Assembly (NCBI GenBank): GCA_934047225.1
Contig: OW203998.1
Span: forward strand, 20,351,280-20,415,279
Source of the DNA: Ypsolopha sequella
Lineage: Eukaryota; Arthropoda; Insecta; Lepidoptera; Ypsolophidae
Direction: 5' to 3'
Length of the DNA stretch: 64,000 nucleotides
The notes under the pieces were generated by a model. The model saw nothing but the letters and a program-made list of their open reading frames with translations, did no database searches and was not told where the DNA came from. The translations under genes and the position numbers were made by a program. Below, piece by piece: positions 22,294 through 33,346 of the stretch (position 1 is the first letter of the stretch; each line of letters opens with the position of its first letter).

Positions 22294-23604
22294 GTGCCTT
22301 TGTCCACGGTCCGGTAAATAACGGCTTCGATAAACTACCGTCAAATGCCGGAGCCGGGGGACGGAGCATTGCCGGAGCATTGTCGGAAGCAATTATCTGT
22401 CCACTGGTCCCGATTCAGCTCCGATATCGAAAGCTCAATTTACCAACATTGCTCGCGCGTGCGGTTTCGTCGTGGATTATTTAGATCGAAGCCAACTCCT
22501 TGCTTTATTGCTATACAGTGTGTCCCTCGTAAAAGTGCACATTCGAAAAGGGGTGAAACTAGACCTTATTTTATCGACAAAAAAATGTTTTTTTTTTTTT
22601 TAGAAAAACTTTGTTTTGTAAATTTACGTTTTAAAATTTTTTTTGCCTACCGTGGAGACTATGTATAAAATATGTCATGACTTTTGATCTAGCGCGAGTA
22701 ATGCAATGAAATAAAACTGTTATAATCCTTAAAAAATAGACGTCCCATACCAAATCAAAAACAAAACATAATCAACTACCATTACCATAAAAATAATATC
22801 CTAAAAGATTATTTCTTTAATTTTTCCGTCTTTTTTTTCAATAATAGTCAATTTTTTCAAAATAATGTCCCCGTTTCACTGTACTTTTATTCCTATTTAT
22901 CATTGCCTATTCCATTATCTTTCTAACAAAAAAAAATACAACATTCTATCATATATACAATATTTTCTACGAGCGGTTAACCAAAGGCACTGCGCTCGCG
23001 TCCCATACAATGATACCCAGGTGGAGTATTTTTTCAAGATAAAAACGAAAGTTAAAAAAAAAAAAATTACTTTGTTTTTGTCGATATATTTAGATCTAGT
23101 TTCACCCACTTTCGGATGTGCACTTTTACGAGGGACACACTGTATATACGACGACGCAGAAGATCAAGGCATTTCTCAGGAGAGATATCTTGAAGGCACA
23201 TTTTATGTTCTTTACGACAAGTTGACGCTACATGAGAATAGTTTTTTTACTTCTACTTTCACTTTGAGTTCAATAAAGTCTGGCTCGAAAAAACTGTAAA
23301 TTTCACACCAAGCGTTATTTTTTAATATCCTATCCTTGTCGTCACTTGTCCCATACTCATGGGTAGCTTTCTATAAACTCTATAAACGTTTGAATATCAT
23401 ATTCGAATTTTTTGTTCATTTTTATTTGGTACAAATTTTATTTGGTCTCCGGTCAAGCACAATTATCGGAGGCGATTTTACCGGAGGTTTTCCGGACGTC
23501 GGACGCCGGAGGTCGCGTGGACAGAAATACATAGGCCGCTACTTCGGTCCGGAATTTGTCGGATGATTATCGGAGGCAATGCACCGGACCGTGAACAAAG
23601 GCAC
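22294..23604. mobile_element. 1.3-kb TIR element carrying a nested MITE
   Basis: The terminal inverted repeats GTGCCTTTGTCCACGGTCCG (22294) and CGGACCGTGAACAAAGGCAC (ending 23604) match with one mismatch over 22 bp. The subterminal DNA on both sides is rich in CCGGA/TCCGG blocks (ATTGCCGGAGCATTGTCGG; GGACGTCGGACGCCGGAGG), which may be binding sites. The middle is interrupted by a second element at 22514-23144. No transposase is recognisable, so this is non-autonomous. No clear target duplication was seen. The frames at 22345-22668 and 23336-23566 are reads through it. Confidence 0.7.
22514..23144. mobile_element. 631-bp MITE with TA flanks, nested
   Basis: The long terminal inverted repeats start TACAGTGTGTCCCTCGTAAA and continue through AGTGCACAT and GGTGAAACTAGA, about 70 bp with few mismatches. 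TA dinucleotides flank both sides (22512-22513, 23145-23146), consistent with a Tc1/mariner-type target. The inside is T/A-rich. The plus frame 22865-23299 and minus frame 23109-22915 lie across it and do not look like proteins. Confidence 0.75.
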
Positions 23605-23794
23605 ACAGTGTTGCGTAAAAACACTGCTTTCATCGTCAAAGTTTCAATCATATTTCATTAAAGTTTCTCCTTTCAATAGTTTAAAAGCGTACTTCATCGC
23701 GTTATTCGTTCAATGTACTTAAAATTTAGCAATCATGTCACTACAGCATTCCACGTGGGCCTGCTTCTGAGCAGCGGTGAGGTTGTGCAGCATC

Positions 23795-23990
23795 GGCTGT
23801 TTTTCCATTTAACGGTTTTCCGACGGCACGGCAACGGCGACGGCGACGGCACGGCGAAGGTGGAGGCAAAAATGTATGAATTTATATGCACGCCTTTTCC
23901 ACTTAACGGCAAGGCACCGGCAACGGCGATGCTTCGACGGCGCGCCGTCGCGGCTTTCCCACCACGTGCTGGGTGGTAAAGGTAAACGCG
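23795..23990 (-). repeat. GC-rich CCGTCG repeat, inverted copy 1
   Basis: CGGCTGTTTTTCCATTTAAC and GGTTTTCCGACGGCACGGCA are followed by ACGGCGACGGCGACGGCACG. The complement of this block occurs at 30728-30802 with near identity. The four overlapping open frames here arise from the stop-poor GC-rich array and are not genes. Confidence 0.65.
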
Positions 23991-24480
23991 CACTTGTCCG
24001 CACCGCCGGACCCACAGTCCCTAGTCGCCGCGTTTGAATTCTTAGTATGAAGTTCTATTCGACACCCATTCGAGCTGTAGTATCCGAAGCCGTAGCTGAT
24101 AACAGCAGCAGCATCGATGCACACGGCATTGTTCTGATTAAGTCATTTGCAGTTTTACGATGAACACTAAATGAAATGGTGGATGCCATGCAATGCAGTC
24201 GATGTAGAAGATCCAGATAGGTGCACGATACCATTTATTGATGACTGCAGTGCATGCGGTTAATGCGGTGCGGATAAGTGCGCGTTCACCTTAAAACTGC
24301 ACATGTATTGCGTAATTACATAACCTAAGGCAGTGTGCGTGAGCGGGGGCGATGCGGTGTGGGGGGTTCCCGCCGTTGCCGTCACCGGCGACAGCAAGCT
24401 TCTCACTGCTTTGCCGGTGGTGTTGCCACCTTCCCCCAAAAAGGTGCTAGATTTGGGAAAATGCATTGTAGGTAGTAAAG
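23991..24480. other. GC-rich stretch, no gene seen
   Basis: This stretch is GC-richer than the surroundings, with another CCGCCGTTGCCGTCACCGGC block near 24371. Long frames on both strands follow from base composition. I see no domain. Confidence 0.45.
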
Positions 24481-25478
24481 TGGCTAGAATGAAATAAAAT
24501 ATAAAATTTACATTTTGAACGTTATTAATTTTAATAATGAATCATAAAACAGGTATTTGCAAGGTAGGTGCAATTTTAAAGTTAAATTAATGTTCGAAGT
24601 GATCATGACAGACGCCCTCTCGAATTAACCAGTTGTTTTATTATTCTGTGAACGATTTCATAAGAATCGCCTACTAAACTCGTGCTAAAAGGGCAAGTTA
24701 TGATGGTAATTAATTTTATAAAAAGTGGCTAGAACAAGTAGCTAAAATATTTAGCCCCCGAATATTTTGTTGTAGCTATAAACTTCAAAAATATTGCTAA
24801 GTCTAGCCAAGAAATTTCTAAAGTGGGAAACTGCACATTGTGTGTTACGTAATAATAATTACCATGTAGTTTATCTTTATACAAAGGTACATTGCGCGGC
24901 TGATATGTATGGGTGCTAGTACGCACGAACTAAATCACGCACACAACAGCAATATCTTAGCAAGGTACAAGATATGGTTAAAATGGCAAAGATTTTTTAA
25001 TTATAGTCTAGGCTAGGAGACAAGTTTGATTGGTTACTTAAATTTTATTATGTGTTTTAATTAATTTTAAGGCTAAGCGGTCACTTTTATTTTTATTGTT
25101 ATCCTATGTATCCCACAAACAACTGCATTTATCATATATTTAGTAACTACCAAAATACAATTTATTTGCAAATTTAGAAAAAGAAAGTCGTTAATTTTAG
25201 AAAACCCTATTTTTGATATTTTAAGTTTAAAACACAAGATTTTCGAGTAATTGGCTGTAATTTTTACACAAATTGTGTAACCAAAATGTAGTTTGGGCAA
25301 TAGATAAAGTTATTTTAAGTTTTATACGATTTCATGCACTAGCGTACAAATGAGACTCTAATTCTAATATGTATAAGGTGCTATCAAAATATCTGCCACG
25401 GCTGCAATGGGAGACAGTATTGTGTAAATAGATTACAATTAGTGAAGATAATTTATTGATCTTATACAAAAAAATGTG
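24481..25478. other. no gene seen
   Basis: This is AT-rich DNA. Minus frames 24926-24729 and 25300-25073 have no recognisable domain. Confidence 0.45.
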
Positions 25479-26274
25479 CGTATATTAACAAAGCAATTCA
25501 TTATAGCAATTCACAAAGCTTAAAAAAAAAATTTTTTTTCATGTAATGTACGCCGTTTTGGGACATAGTTTTCATTATATTAGTATACAAATTAGCCATT
25601 ATTTTTTTATGATTTTGTAAAAAACTGTCGGTTATGACGTCCCTTGATAAATTTTAGACTTGTACTGATTGTGATGTGTGATTGCTTATAAAAAAAGTAT
25701 TCTGTCTATGTCTGTCTACTCATCTGTCAAATCTGTCGGAAGCAAATTACTATAAATATATCTTGATAGCAGGGGACACATTTCTAAACAGCCATTTGTC
25801 ATGTGCGTCATACATTTGTCATGTCCGTCTGTCACCAGGCTGTATCTTAATAATAATAGGAAATACTAAAAAACAGCGTATATTAACAAAGCAATTCATT
25901 ATAGCAATTCACAAAGCTTAAAAAAAAAATTTTTTTTCATGTAATGTACGCCGTTTTGGGACATAGTTTTCATTATATTAGTATACAAATTAGCCATTAT
26001 TTTTTTATGATTTTGTAAAAAACTGTCGGTTATGACGTCCCTTGATAAATTTTAGACTTGTACTGATTGTGATGTGTGATTGCTTATAAAAAAAGTATTC
26101 TGTCTATGTCTGTCTACTCATCTGTCAAATCTGTCGGAAGCAAATTACTATAAATATATCTTGATAGCAGGGGACACATTTCTAAACAGCCATTTGTCAT
26201 GTGCGTCATACATTTGTCATGTCCGTCTGTCACCAGGCTGTATCTTAATAATAATAGGAAATACTAAAAAACAG
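25479..26274 (+). repeat. 398-bp tandem duplication
   Basis: 25479-25876 and 25877-26274 appear identical by eye over 398 bp, from CGTATATTAACAAAGCAATT to ATACTAAAAAACAG. The unit contains a CTGTCTATGTCTGTCTACTC block and CCATTTGTCATGTGCGTCAT. An inverted, older relative of its second half lies at about 32780-32925. The 70-79 codon open frame present once in each copy (from 25682 and 26080) is simply duplicated DNA. Confidence 0.9.
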
Positions 26275-26533
26275 AATAAAATAAATATTTAAGGGGCTCC
26301 CATACAACAAACAAGATTTTTTTGCTCGTTTTTGCTCGGTATTGATAACGACAACAGGTAGACGCTTGAAATATTCACAGAATATTAAGTTATATATTCA
26401 CTTTAAAAATAAATAATTATATTAAAATAAAATAAATATTTAAGGGGGGCTCCCATACAAAAGACATGATTTTTTTGCTGATAGATAATGGTACGGAACC
26501 CTTTGTGCGCGAGACCGACTCGCACTTGGCCTA
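26275..26533 (-). repeat. lepidopteran GGTTCCGTA repeat, 3' subfamily pieces
   Basis: Two successive pieces share AAATAAATATTTAAGGGG and GCTCCCATACAA; the second reaches the end block GGTACGGAACCCTTTGTGCG, GACTCGCACTTGGCC. With the preceding GTCACCAGGCTGTATCTTAA (end of the tandem duplication) they make a chimeric copy of the subfamily seen intact at 48962-49265. Confidence 0.65.
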
Positions 26534-26744
26534 TTTTATTATATACCGACTAATTGCTAATCAAAGTTTATTAAAATATGTATTTTTAAATGAAACTATT
26601 TTGTTTAATTCATAACGTCAGAATTAACGTTATTAAAAAAAATAAAAATATATATATTAAAAAAGAAGATATAATTAAGGGACTCCATAGAAAAAAATCG
26701 CAAAGTACGCTCCTCAAATTGCAAATAAATGTGTTTTTATTTAT

Positions 26745-27025
26745 TTCTAAATACTTTTTCGGAAATTCCAGAAATACCTCGCAAATTCACTGATTATGCG
26801 CGTCCACAGCGCACGAAGCGAGCGTTCTAATGTAGACTTTCTAACAATATAATTGAATTCAAAATCACTTAAGGCCTGGGCCATGGGGCTCAGCAATCCT
26901 ATTGAGTGATTTTGAACTTAATTATATTGTCAGAAAGTCTACATTGGAACGCTCGCTTCGTACGCTGCCAGCACGCGTAATCAGTGAATTTTCGAGGTTT
27001 TCCTGGATTTTCCGAAAAAGTATTT
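26745..27025. mobile_element. foldback element with ~125-bp arms
   Basis: The left arm carries AAATACTTTTTCGGAAATTC, CAAATTCACTGATTATGCGC, CACGAAGCGAGCGTTCTAAT, TAGACTTTCTAACAATATAA. The right arm is its complement through TGTCAGAAAGTCTACATTGG and ACGCTCGCTTCGTACG to CCGAAAAAGTATTT. The short centre (near 26875-26900) contains GGCCTGGGCCATGGGGCTC. No coding content. Confidence 0.75.
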
Positions 27026-27053
27026 GTTCTAGGAAATTTTTGTCCTTACAACG

Positions 27054-27900
27054 AAAAAAAAAACCAGTCAAGTGCGAGTCAGACTCGCGTACCTAGGGTT
27101 CCGTATCGTAGATGAAAAAACTAATTTAGTCATGTCTTTTTCGTGATTTTTTCTACGGCTTTATTTTTCCTGTAATCTTTACGTAATCACATATTACCAT
27201 GATTTTTTTTTATATTTTTCGGTCGACCAGTTTTGGAGATAAGGGGGACATGCATTTTTTTGGGGTTTTTCAAGGATTTCTCGATATAGATACAAGTAAT
27301 TATATCCAAACTATATATTTTTGCAATGAACTTTTTAATACCTACAATTTGATACCAATATTGTATTTAAAAATATATATATTTTTTTTACTTTTTACAT
27401 ATTTGTCATTTGTGTTCAACTTATTTTAAATCGCTATAGTTTTCCTGTAATTGGCCAGTTATGATCTATAATCGTCATTTTTTTCGGTATACCAGTTTCG
27501 GAGATAAGGGGGGAGCATAAGTTTTTATGGTTTTTTAAAAATATCTCGAGATCAGTGCCAGTAAATATGGTAAAAGTATATATTTTTACAATCAGCTCTT
27601 TATTATCTACAATTTGATACCCATATTGTATTTTGAGGATAATATTTTTTATTTTTCTCTCTTTTGTTGTGGAAATATATTCAACAATTTTAAATTTATC
27701 AAAATTTTTTTAAGTTTTTTTATGTGGGCAAATGAATTTTTTTTTTGTGCCAAATTTCAAGTCTTCATCTTTAACGGTGCTAGAGTTATGAGACTGTGAC
27801 TTACGGACGGACGGACGGACGGACGGACGGACTGACGGACAACGGAGTCTCACCATAAAGGTTCCTTTGTACCTTTTAGGTACTACGGAACCCTAAAAAA
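27054..27900 (+). repeat. lepidopteran GGTTCCGTA repeat, copy 5 (longest)
   Basis: The copy starts AAACCAGTCAAGTGCGAGTC and ends ACTACGGAACCCTAAAAA. It has two consecutive versions of the GGTCGACCAGTTTTGGAGAT / GGTATACCAGTTTCGGAGAT block, so it carries an internal duplication. Near the end the microsatellite GGAC is expanded (about ten units near 27802-27842). Frames 27199-27429 and 27614-27799 are repeat reads. Confidence 0.75.
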
Positions 27901-27964
27901 CCATGTTATTGTTCAGGCATAAAACTCAAGCCGCTTAGACATAATACCTACGTATTAATATCTT

Positions 27965-28371
27965 TTCAATGCATGTGCTCGTAAAGGCCCACTTTTTATG
28001 CATCAAAACCGAACAAAAAGTCGATTATTTTGCCCTAGGGCTTTATTATTATTTATTTTTTTAATTTGCTTACAATGGTTGGCTACACAAATTTTGGCTA
28101 ACCTGCAGCCTTTCCTGTGTACCATAGACGTTATACTTTTTTTTCCACTGTTTAACGGCTCTGCATACAGTCCTTTTGAGCCAATTATAATTTAAAGTTT
28201 ACAAGATTATATTTGTTTCCATTTCCTCACACGATGCATTGAAAAATGTAGTATGATACACGGGCGTAAAAGCAATAAATTACTCGGTTACGTTTAAAAC
28301 ACTCGCTACGCTCGTGTTTTAAATCGTCCTCGTAATTTATTTCTTTGCGCCCTTGTAGCATAAACTACTAT
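27965..28371 (+). repeat. terminal-hairpin repeat family, copy 2
   Basis: This is a full copy: CAATGCATGTGCTCGTAAAG, CCCACTTTTTATGCATCAAA, the body, then GATGCATTGAAAAATGTAGT, GGGCGTAAAAGCAATAAATT, loop TCGCTACGCTC, TCCTCGTAATTTATTTC, GCGCCCTTGTAGCATAAACT. Outer blocks pair GTAGTATGATAC with GTAGCATAAACTAC. The plus frame 27998-28195 is partly conserved in copy 4 but only because the DNA is. Confidence 0.85.
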
Positions 28372-28527
28372 AAAAGTCACCATTTTCATAAATAAATTCT
28401 ATCGAGTGAAATGTTTCCAATTGGGTAAATTACTTTACAACGGAAAGATAAAGGTCTGAAAAACCATATTTGTGAATTTAACATTGATCAGATAAGTAGC
28501 TGACTCAGCATATTTAAGCAAAAACCC

Positions 28528-28888
28528 TTAAGAGGCCGGTGCGGTAATCCTATTTCATACAAACGAAATAACAAAACCATTTGTAAGTCATAGATATTCT
28601 TATAGGTGGTGTGTATTTATCCCGATTGCATTACATAATATCTAGGTTCCCAAATATATATTAAATAAGAACGCTGATTTAAACATGAAATATGAGAGAA
28701 ATGAGCTTTCTATGGAAATTTTAAATAGATAATAGTGTCGTCTTTAAATTAGTGTCCTTTAATTTAGGAACCTAGATATTCTGATATCCAATCGGAATAA
28801 ACACACACTATCCTAAGAATATCTATGATTTACAAATGATTTTGGTATTTCGTTTGTATGAACAAGGATTACTGCGCCGGCCTCTTAA
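28528..28888. mobile_element. 360-bp foldback MITE with TTAA ends
   Basis: TTAAGAGGCCGGTGCGGTAA at the left and ACTGCGCCGGCCTCTTAA at the right. Complementarity continues through CATACAAACGAAAT, CATTTGTAAGTCATAGATAT and ATAATATCTAGGTTCC. TTAA at both ends may be the target duplication, as for piggyBac-like MITEs, or part of the TIR. Confidence 0.75.
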
Positions 28889-29330
28889 AATACCAAAGTC
28901 ATGAATGCCCTTGAGCGTTTGACCTCTAACCAACATAAAACGAGAAGAACGCCATCTAGCAAAATTCTCATGTATATGACAACCAAATGTCTACAGATGC
29001 GATATCGGAAGAAATGCAACAGAGTTTTTACCTAACAATGCCTAACCTAAATGTGTCTCTCAGAGTCAGTTTCAACTAATATTCTACTTGTGAGTTGTTA
29101 TAAATAAGAGTTATATTAGAACTGACGATTCAGTGTGTTAATAAAATGACTGTCAACCCAAAAATGGGATTGTTAATAATATACATTGACATGGTAGTTT
29201 AGTCGGAAGGAGTGTTCTGACATGATAGTGATGTATGGGTGTCATGTCAGGAATTTAATTCTGACTGGTGAACAACTTTGACATTTGACATTTTTTAGAC
29301 ATTTGAAATGACTTTTGACAGTTTTTCAAA
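28889..29330. other. no gene seen
   Basis: This is spacer. It includes small TTGACATTTGACATTTTT repeats near 29275-29325. No gene. Confidence 0.45.
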
Positions 29331-29830
29331 ATGGTAGAATGTACGGGAATTTGTATGGTACTTAAGCGAGCCATACGAATAAGATTACGAGCACGAAGCG
29401 CGAGCGTGCGCAGTTCGTGCCAGTGTGTCCCATCACTAGGGTCGTACTTTGAATTTTTTTTTTTTTACTTTGACACTAGGGATGTCCCCCGCCACTAGGG
29501 GTGTACTCTGACATTTTTTTTACTTTGACACTAGGGATGGGAAAAACTGACATTATAGCGCTTCGCGCTCGCGTGCGCAGTTCCTAGGGATGTACTTTTT
29601 GACTTTGACACTAGACATGTCCCGAAAAATGTTTTTGTTTCGGCCCTTTGGAACGGAAGGTGGTACAGCCCTAGCGGTTGGACGATAGGGTGTCAAAAAT
29701 ATATCATTTTCTTTAATTCTTCTTTTACGTCTTGAAAAAAAAATTTTTTCAGCCATATCTTCGGAATGTACGGTGGTACAACCCTAGTAGCCCCCCTAGA
29801 TCTACCCCCCCCCCCAGTGGTAAAACGGAC
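29331..29830. repeat. degenerate local repeats with ACTTTGACACTAGGGATG
   Basis: The motif ACTTTGACACTAGGGATG and variants recur at about 29467, 29523 and 29599, separated by T-runs. Two GCGCGAGCGTGCGCAGTTC-type blocks face each other (29398-29417 and 29562-29582). The minus frame 29756-29553 lies inside. A tract of nine C residues sits near 29807. Confidence 0.55.
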
Positions 29831-30644
29831 CGTATCTCCCAAACGGCTGAAGCTGGAGCCATGTTAATGGTACTCTAAGAAAAGTGCTCGACAAGATCTG
29901 AGTGAAAATTAAATAAAAAAGTCGAAAGTAAATAAAAATTACCATAAATATATCTTCCATATCTTCTGAACCGCTGGTCCTAGCGAGTTTGGGTTTGAAC
30001 TACAGTGATCGGTTTACACTACCGCAAAAAAATTGACATTTCACAGGTTCTAAAAAGGGCTCCGATTCGCATGACAGATGGACGTACGACGGACAAACAG
30101 ACAGGCAGACGGACGGACGGATAGACAGCAGAGTGACATTAATAGAACTCCGTCATAAAACACTAATAATATGGTAAAATTTAAACTTTTTTTTGTAATA
30201 ATCGAATAAATTGTCTTTGCGCTAATAAAATATTCAATTGCACCTAATTACCGTAAATCACAACTAATAAATAAGAAAATAAAACAATTAAATGTATGTA
30301 CTAAATTGATACAGTGTATTTTGAAACTATGGTACGAATATCTTCACAAATTGTCAGTATATTTCTAATTTTGCTCGTTGGCGCAGCCAGCATAGTCTTC
30401 TCGTCGCAAAGCGTCGAACACAAATTATAGAGGGATAGCGTCGAAGCAGACTAAATTTGATGGCCACGCATAGGTTGCAGGTGGTCGACTGCGTTCGGCA
30501 AAGAGGGGAGTCGACAAATTATAATGAAAATATACTAATTCAGTAAGGCTTTTTTTGTAGATAATAATGAGAACTTTTATTGTGTGAAAGGTTCATTTCA
30601 AACGCATATTCCCACAAAGATGTCCACCCGTGTCAGCTGCTTCT
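29831..30644. other. decayed repeat remnant, otherwise no gene seen
   Basis: Around 30050-30150 a decayed GGTTCC-type tail is visible (AAGGGCTCCGATTCGCATGA, then CAGACGGACGGACGGATAGA, AGAACTCCGTCATAAAACAC). The rest has no recognisable gene. Confidence 0.45.
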
Positions 30645-30802
30645 CAAGCACTGCCCGAAAAGCCGTCGCAAAGCCGTCGCCGTCGCCGGTGGAAAACCGG
30701 TAAATGGAAAAACGTTGCTCGGTTTTGTGCCGTGCCGTCGCCGTGCCGTCGCCGTCGCCGTTGCCGTGCCGTCGGAAAACCGTTAAATGGAAAAACAGCC
30801 GA
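30645..30802 (+). repeat. GC-rich CCGTCG repeat, inverted copy 2
   Basis: CGCAAAGCCGTCGCCGTCGC, CGTGCCGTCGCCGTCGCCGT and GGAAAACCGTTAAATGGAAA. This is the complement of 23795-23870. A second AAAACCGGTAAATGGAAAAA lies 70 bp upstream, so the copy is itself internally repeated. Open frames on both strands are compositional. Confidence 0.65.
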
Positions 30803-31590
30803 CCAGCGCGACACTATCCTCCACGCGTGAAGGTGATCTTGTAGAATCTCGTGAATGCTTCCCGATCCAATCTGCAATATGTGCTGAATCTCTTTTTATA
30901 TAATTCACCTATTTTCTTCAATAAAATTTTTCAGTGCTGCTAGTTTTTTTTCTGTAACAGCCGTCAAAAGGCGCTTCTTTCTTCATCCCTCAAAGTTGGT
31001 CGACCGCGCTTAAATTCGTTATATCAGCGGTACAGTTGCCTTAGAAGGGCTTTTATCCATAAATGCCATTTGAAGTCTATTATATGATGTAAAAAATCAT
31101 CGCGCGGAGATGTTCCCGATGCAGATCCACTTTTCAATGAGACAAGTTGAATTTAGCTCGTTATAAAATGTGTAGTGAAATTTTGAAGTTGGAAGGTTCG
31201 TATTTTTACTTTTAAATAATTGTATTTTCAAAACGAATTTTAACTGGCCAGTGTCTATACATAATTTTTTTTCGGCAGAACATATTGTGTGGCCTAGTAT
31301 AAGGCTTTATTCAGTTTTAAAATTCAGACAATAGTGCTGTTGCACTTTACTGAGTTAGGACAATTATCTTGGACGGATATACCAGAATAAACCAGTTATA
31401 CATTATGTATAAACTTTATTAAACTCTAAAGTTTATACAGATTTTAATCCATAATTAATTTGTATGGAATTTTCCTGAAGTAATGTCAAACCTCGACAAG
31501 ACAATTATTTTAAGTGCAATTTTTGTTGTTTTTTTTTTCTTATTACTGGAATGATTTCAGATGACTCTTTCGCTTAGTGTATGCATTATA
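30803..31590. other. no gene seen
   Basis: No supportable gene or complete element. Confidence 0.45.
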
Positions 31591-31598
31591 TTCTAGGC

Positions 31599-31874
31599 CA
31601 GCGTTTCTTAACCTTTTTTGTCCACAGACCCCTTAGGAAATTAAACACAATTTTAAGGACACCCTTAAAAAAAGCAGCAATAAATTTCAGACCATTTATT
31701 TTAGTTGTACACATCACAAAAAAATATACTTTTTCATATAAAATACGTTAATGAGAAGATTTTTTGGTGGCATTTATTTATGATTGTTAAATGGTCCATA
31801 GATTAAGTTGCGGACCCCCATACATATGCTCGGGGACCCCCAGGGGTCCGCGGACCACAGGTTAAGAAACGCTG
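31599..31874. mobile_element. hAT-type MITE with 8-bp target duplication
   Basis: The terminal inverted repeats are CAGCGTTTCTTAACC and GGTTAAGAAACGCTG. Flanking octamers TTCTAGGC (31591-31598) and GTCTAGGC (31875-31882) differ at one position. CAG..CTG ends plus an 8-bp duplication are the hAT signature. The subterminal DNA CCACAGACCCCTTAGG and CCCCCAGGGGTCCGCGGACC is partly complementary. At 276 bp it is too short for a transposase. Confidence 0.85.
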
Positions 31875-31882
31875 GTCTAGGC

Positions 31883-32459
31883 TGAAATACCTTTTTTTTC
31901 TCAATTATAGTATCGTTAGATTCTTAAAACCAGGAAGAATAAACTTTGATGTTTTTGCGGGGCCTATCCTTAATGATAGCCTTGACTATAAAGGATAATT
32001 TTGGAAATTCAAATTATAAAGGTGTGATACAAAGTATAGAATTCCAGCACGTTGGATAGTTCTACATAAACGCTTATTCTTTGTACTATTCGAAATAAGA
32101 AATTTGATGCTTCAGCAGGGAAGTTGAATGTTGTGATTGTCGGCGCTTGGTGCAATTTATCAATATTGAAGTTATAATATCAACTACCCTTTCGCCACCT
32201 GCTAGGCTCCACCTGCGTTTATTCAATCCTTGCCCCGTTTTCGACTTGTTGGTCATTTTATCAAAATTTCTCATAGCCAATATGTTGACCAGGGTTACCA
32301 CAATGTTCTCGAGTTAAAACGGAACATACGTACAAACAAACAGACAGACAGAAAAAAATCTAAAAAATTTTGTTTTGGCCAACTGGACTGGATTTTTGAG
32401 TGATAACACAATTTTCTGTCTCTACGGGTTAAAATTTTGAAGAAAAACTCTTGTACACA
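31883..32459. repeat. spacer with the inverted partner of the 2170-2470 repeat
   Basis: 32215-32345 is the inverted, diverged copy of the repeat at 2170-2470 (TTGCCCCGTTTTCGACTTGT, ATATGTTGACCAGGGTTACC, TTCTCGAGTTAAAACGGAAC, AACAGACAGACAG). The rest has no recognisable gene. Minus frame 32301-32086 overlaps this repeat. Confidence 0.5.
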
Positions 32460-32759
32460 GTTTCACTATTATTCTTTATTTCCCAACACAATACCCAACC
32501 GGTTTCGAAAATTAATTAATTTTCACAGGCTTTTTAGGTCTTAAAAACGAAAAATACGTGCTATAAACAGATAATGCTGTTTACGGAGAGTTCACCAAGT
32601 GCTGACAATTGGCATAGATTAAATTATGTTAAGGTGTGTTAATTCGAAAACCATTTCGAGATTTAAGTTGAATAGGCCGTATTTTCGAACTTTTGGTCTG
32701 AAAAACCTCTAGATGATGAATATTTTTACGAAAAAGCTCCAACTTCCATTTAGCTTCGT

Positions 32760-33060
32760 GTGACTACACTTGAGAAATGGCTGTTTAGAAATGGGTCCTT
32801 GGCTATCAAGATAAATTTATAATAATTTGCTTCCGACTGATTTGACAGGTGGATGACAGATGAGTAGACAGATAGAGACAGACCACAATTTTTTTATATA
32901 CTCATCACAATCCATAAAATGTCTCAAGTTCTCAAGTGATATTATATCGGACGATTCTTTAAAAAATCATAAAAATATAATGGTTAATTTATATACCAAA
33001 ATAATGAAAACTATGTCCAAAAATGGCTTTATATTCTTTGAAAAAAAATAAAAAAAAATC
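32760..33060 (-). repeat. inverted relative of the 25479-26274 unit
   Basis: GAAATGGCTGTTTAGAAATG, CTATCAAGATAAATTTATAA, TTTGCTTCCGACTGATTTGA, CAGATGAGTAGACAGATAGA. This is the reverse complement of the second half of the 398-bp unit, diverged by many substitutions. The plus frame 32860-33051 is a read through it. Confidence 0.6.
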
Positions 33061-33120
33061 TTTTAGAAATTAAGCTATGGGAATTGCAAGTATAAATTAT
33101 ATCTAGCGGTTAAGATATAT

Positions 33121-33346
33121 TAGGGTTCCGTACACAGCGCAGAGCCGCGACACAGTATTTGTTTATACTTACTGTGGCCGCGAATTGTATTTGTCAGGCG
33201 CTACCATTTTAACGGCTTGTTTGTATCGCCTTAATGTTGCTATGACATTCATATTGTTGTAATTTATCATCTTTTTAGGGTTTTGTGTGTCAACGGGTGT
33301 TGGTACGGAACCCTTTGTTAGCGAGTCCGATTTCTCACTTAGCCAT
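33121..33346 (-). repeat. lepidopteran GGTTCCGTA repeat, short copy
   Basis: TTAGGGTTCCGTACACAGCG starts it and GGTACGGAACCCTTTGTTAG, CGAGTCCGA, TCACTTAGCC ends it. The inside (CACAGTATTTGTTTATACTT, TTTTAACGGCTTGTTTGTAT) differs from the other copies, so it is either a distinct subfamily or carries foreign DNA. Confidence 0.55.

Noticed and set aside
22865..23299. 144-codon plus-strand frame
   Set aside because: It runs through the AT-rich inside and right terminal repeat of a MITE, is low in complexity, and has no known domain.
23733..24124. Overlapping arginine/alanine-rich frames on the minus strand
   Set aside because: All frames of this GC-rich CCGTCG repeat are open because stop codons are rare in it.
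25682..26292. Two nearly identical open frames suggesting a duplicated small gene
   Set aside because: They are the same stretch of a non-coding tandem duplication; the sequence is also found in decayed, inverted form at 32.8 kb without an open frame.
27998..28195. Reading frame in two hairpin-repeat copies (28.0 and 53.6 kb) with shared residues
   Set aside because: Copies 1 and 3 do not keep the frame, and the DNA outside the frame is equally conserved, so it shows no protein-level selection.
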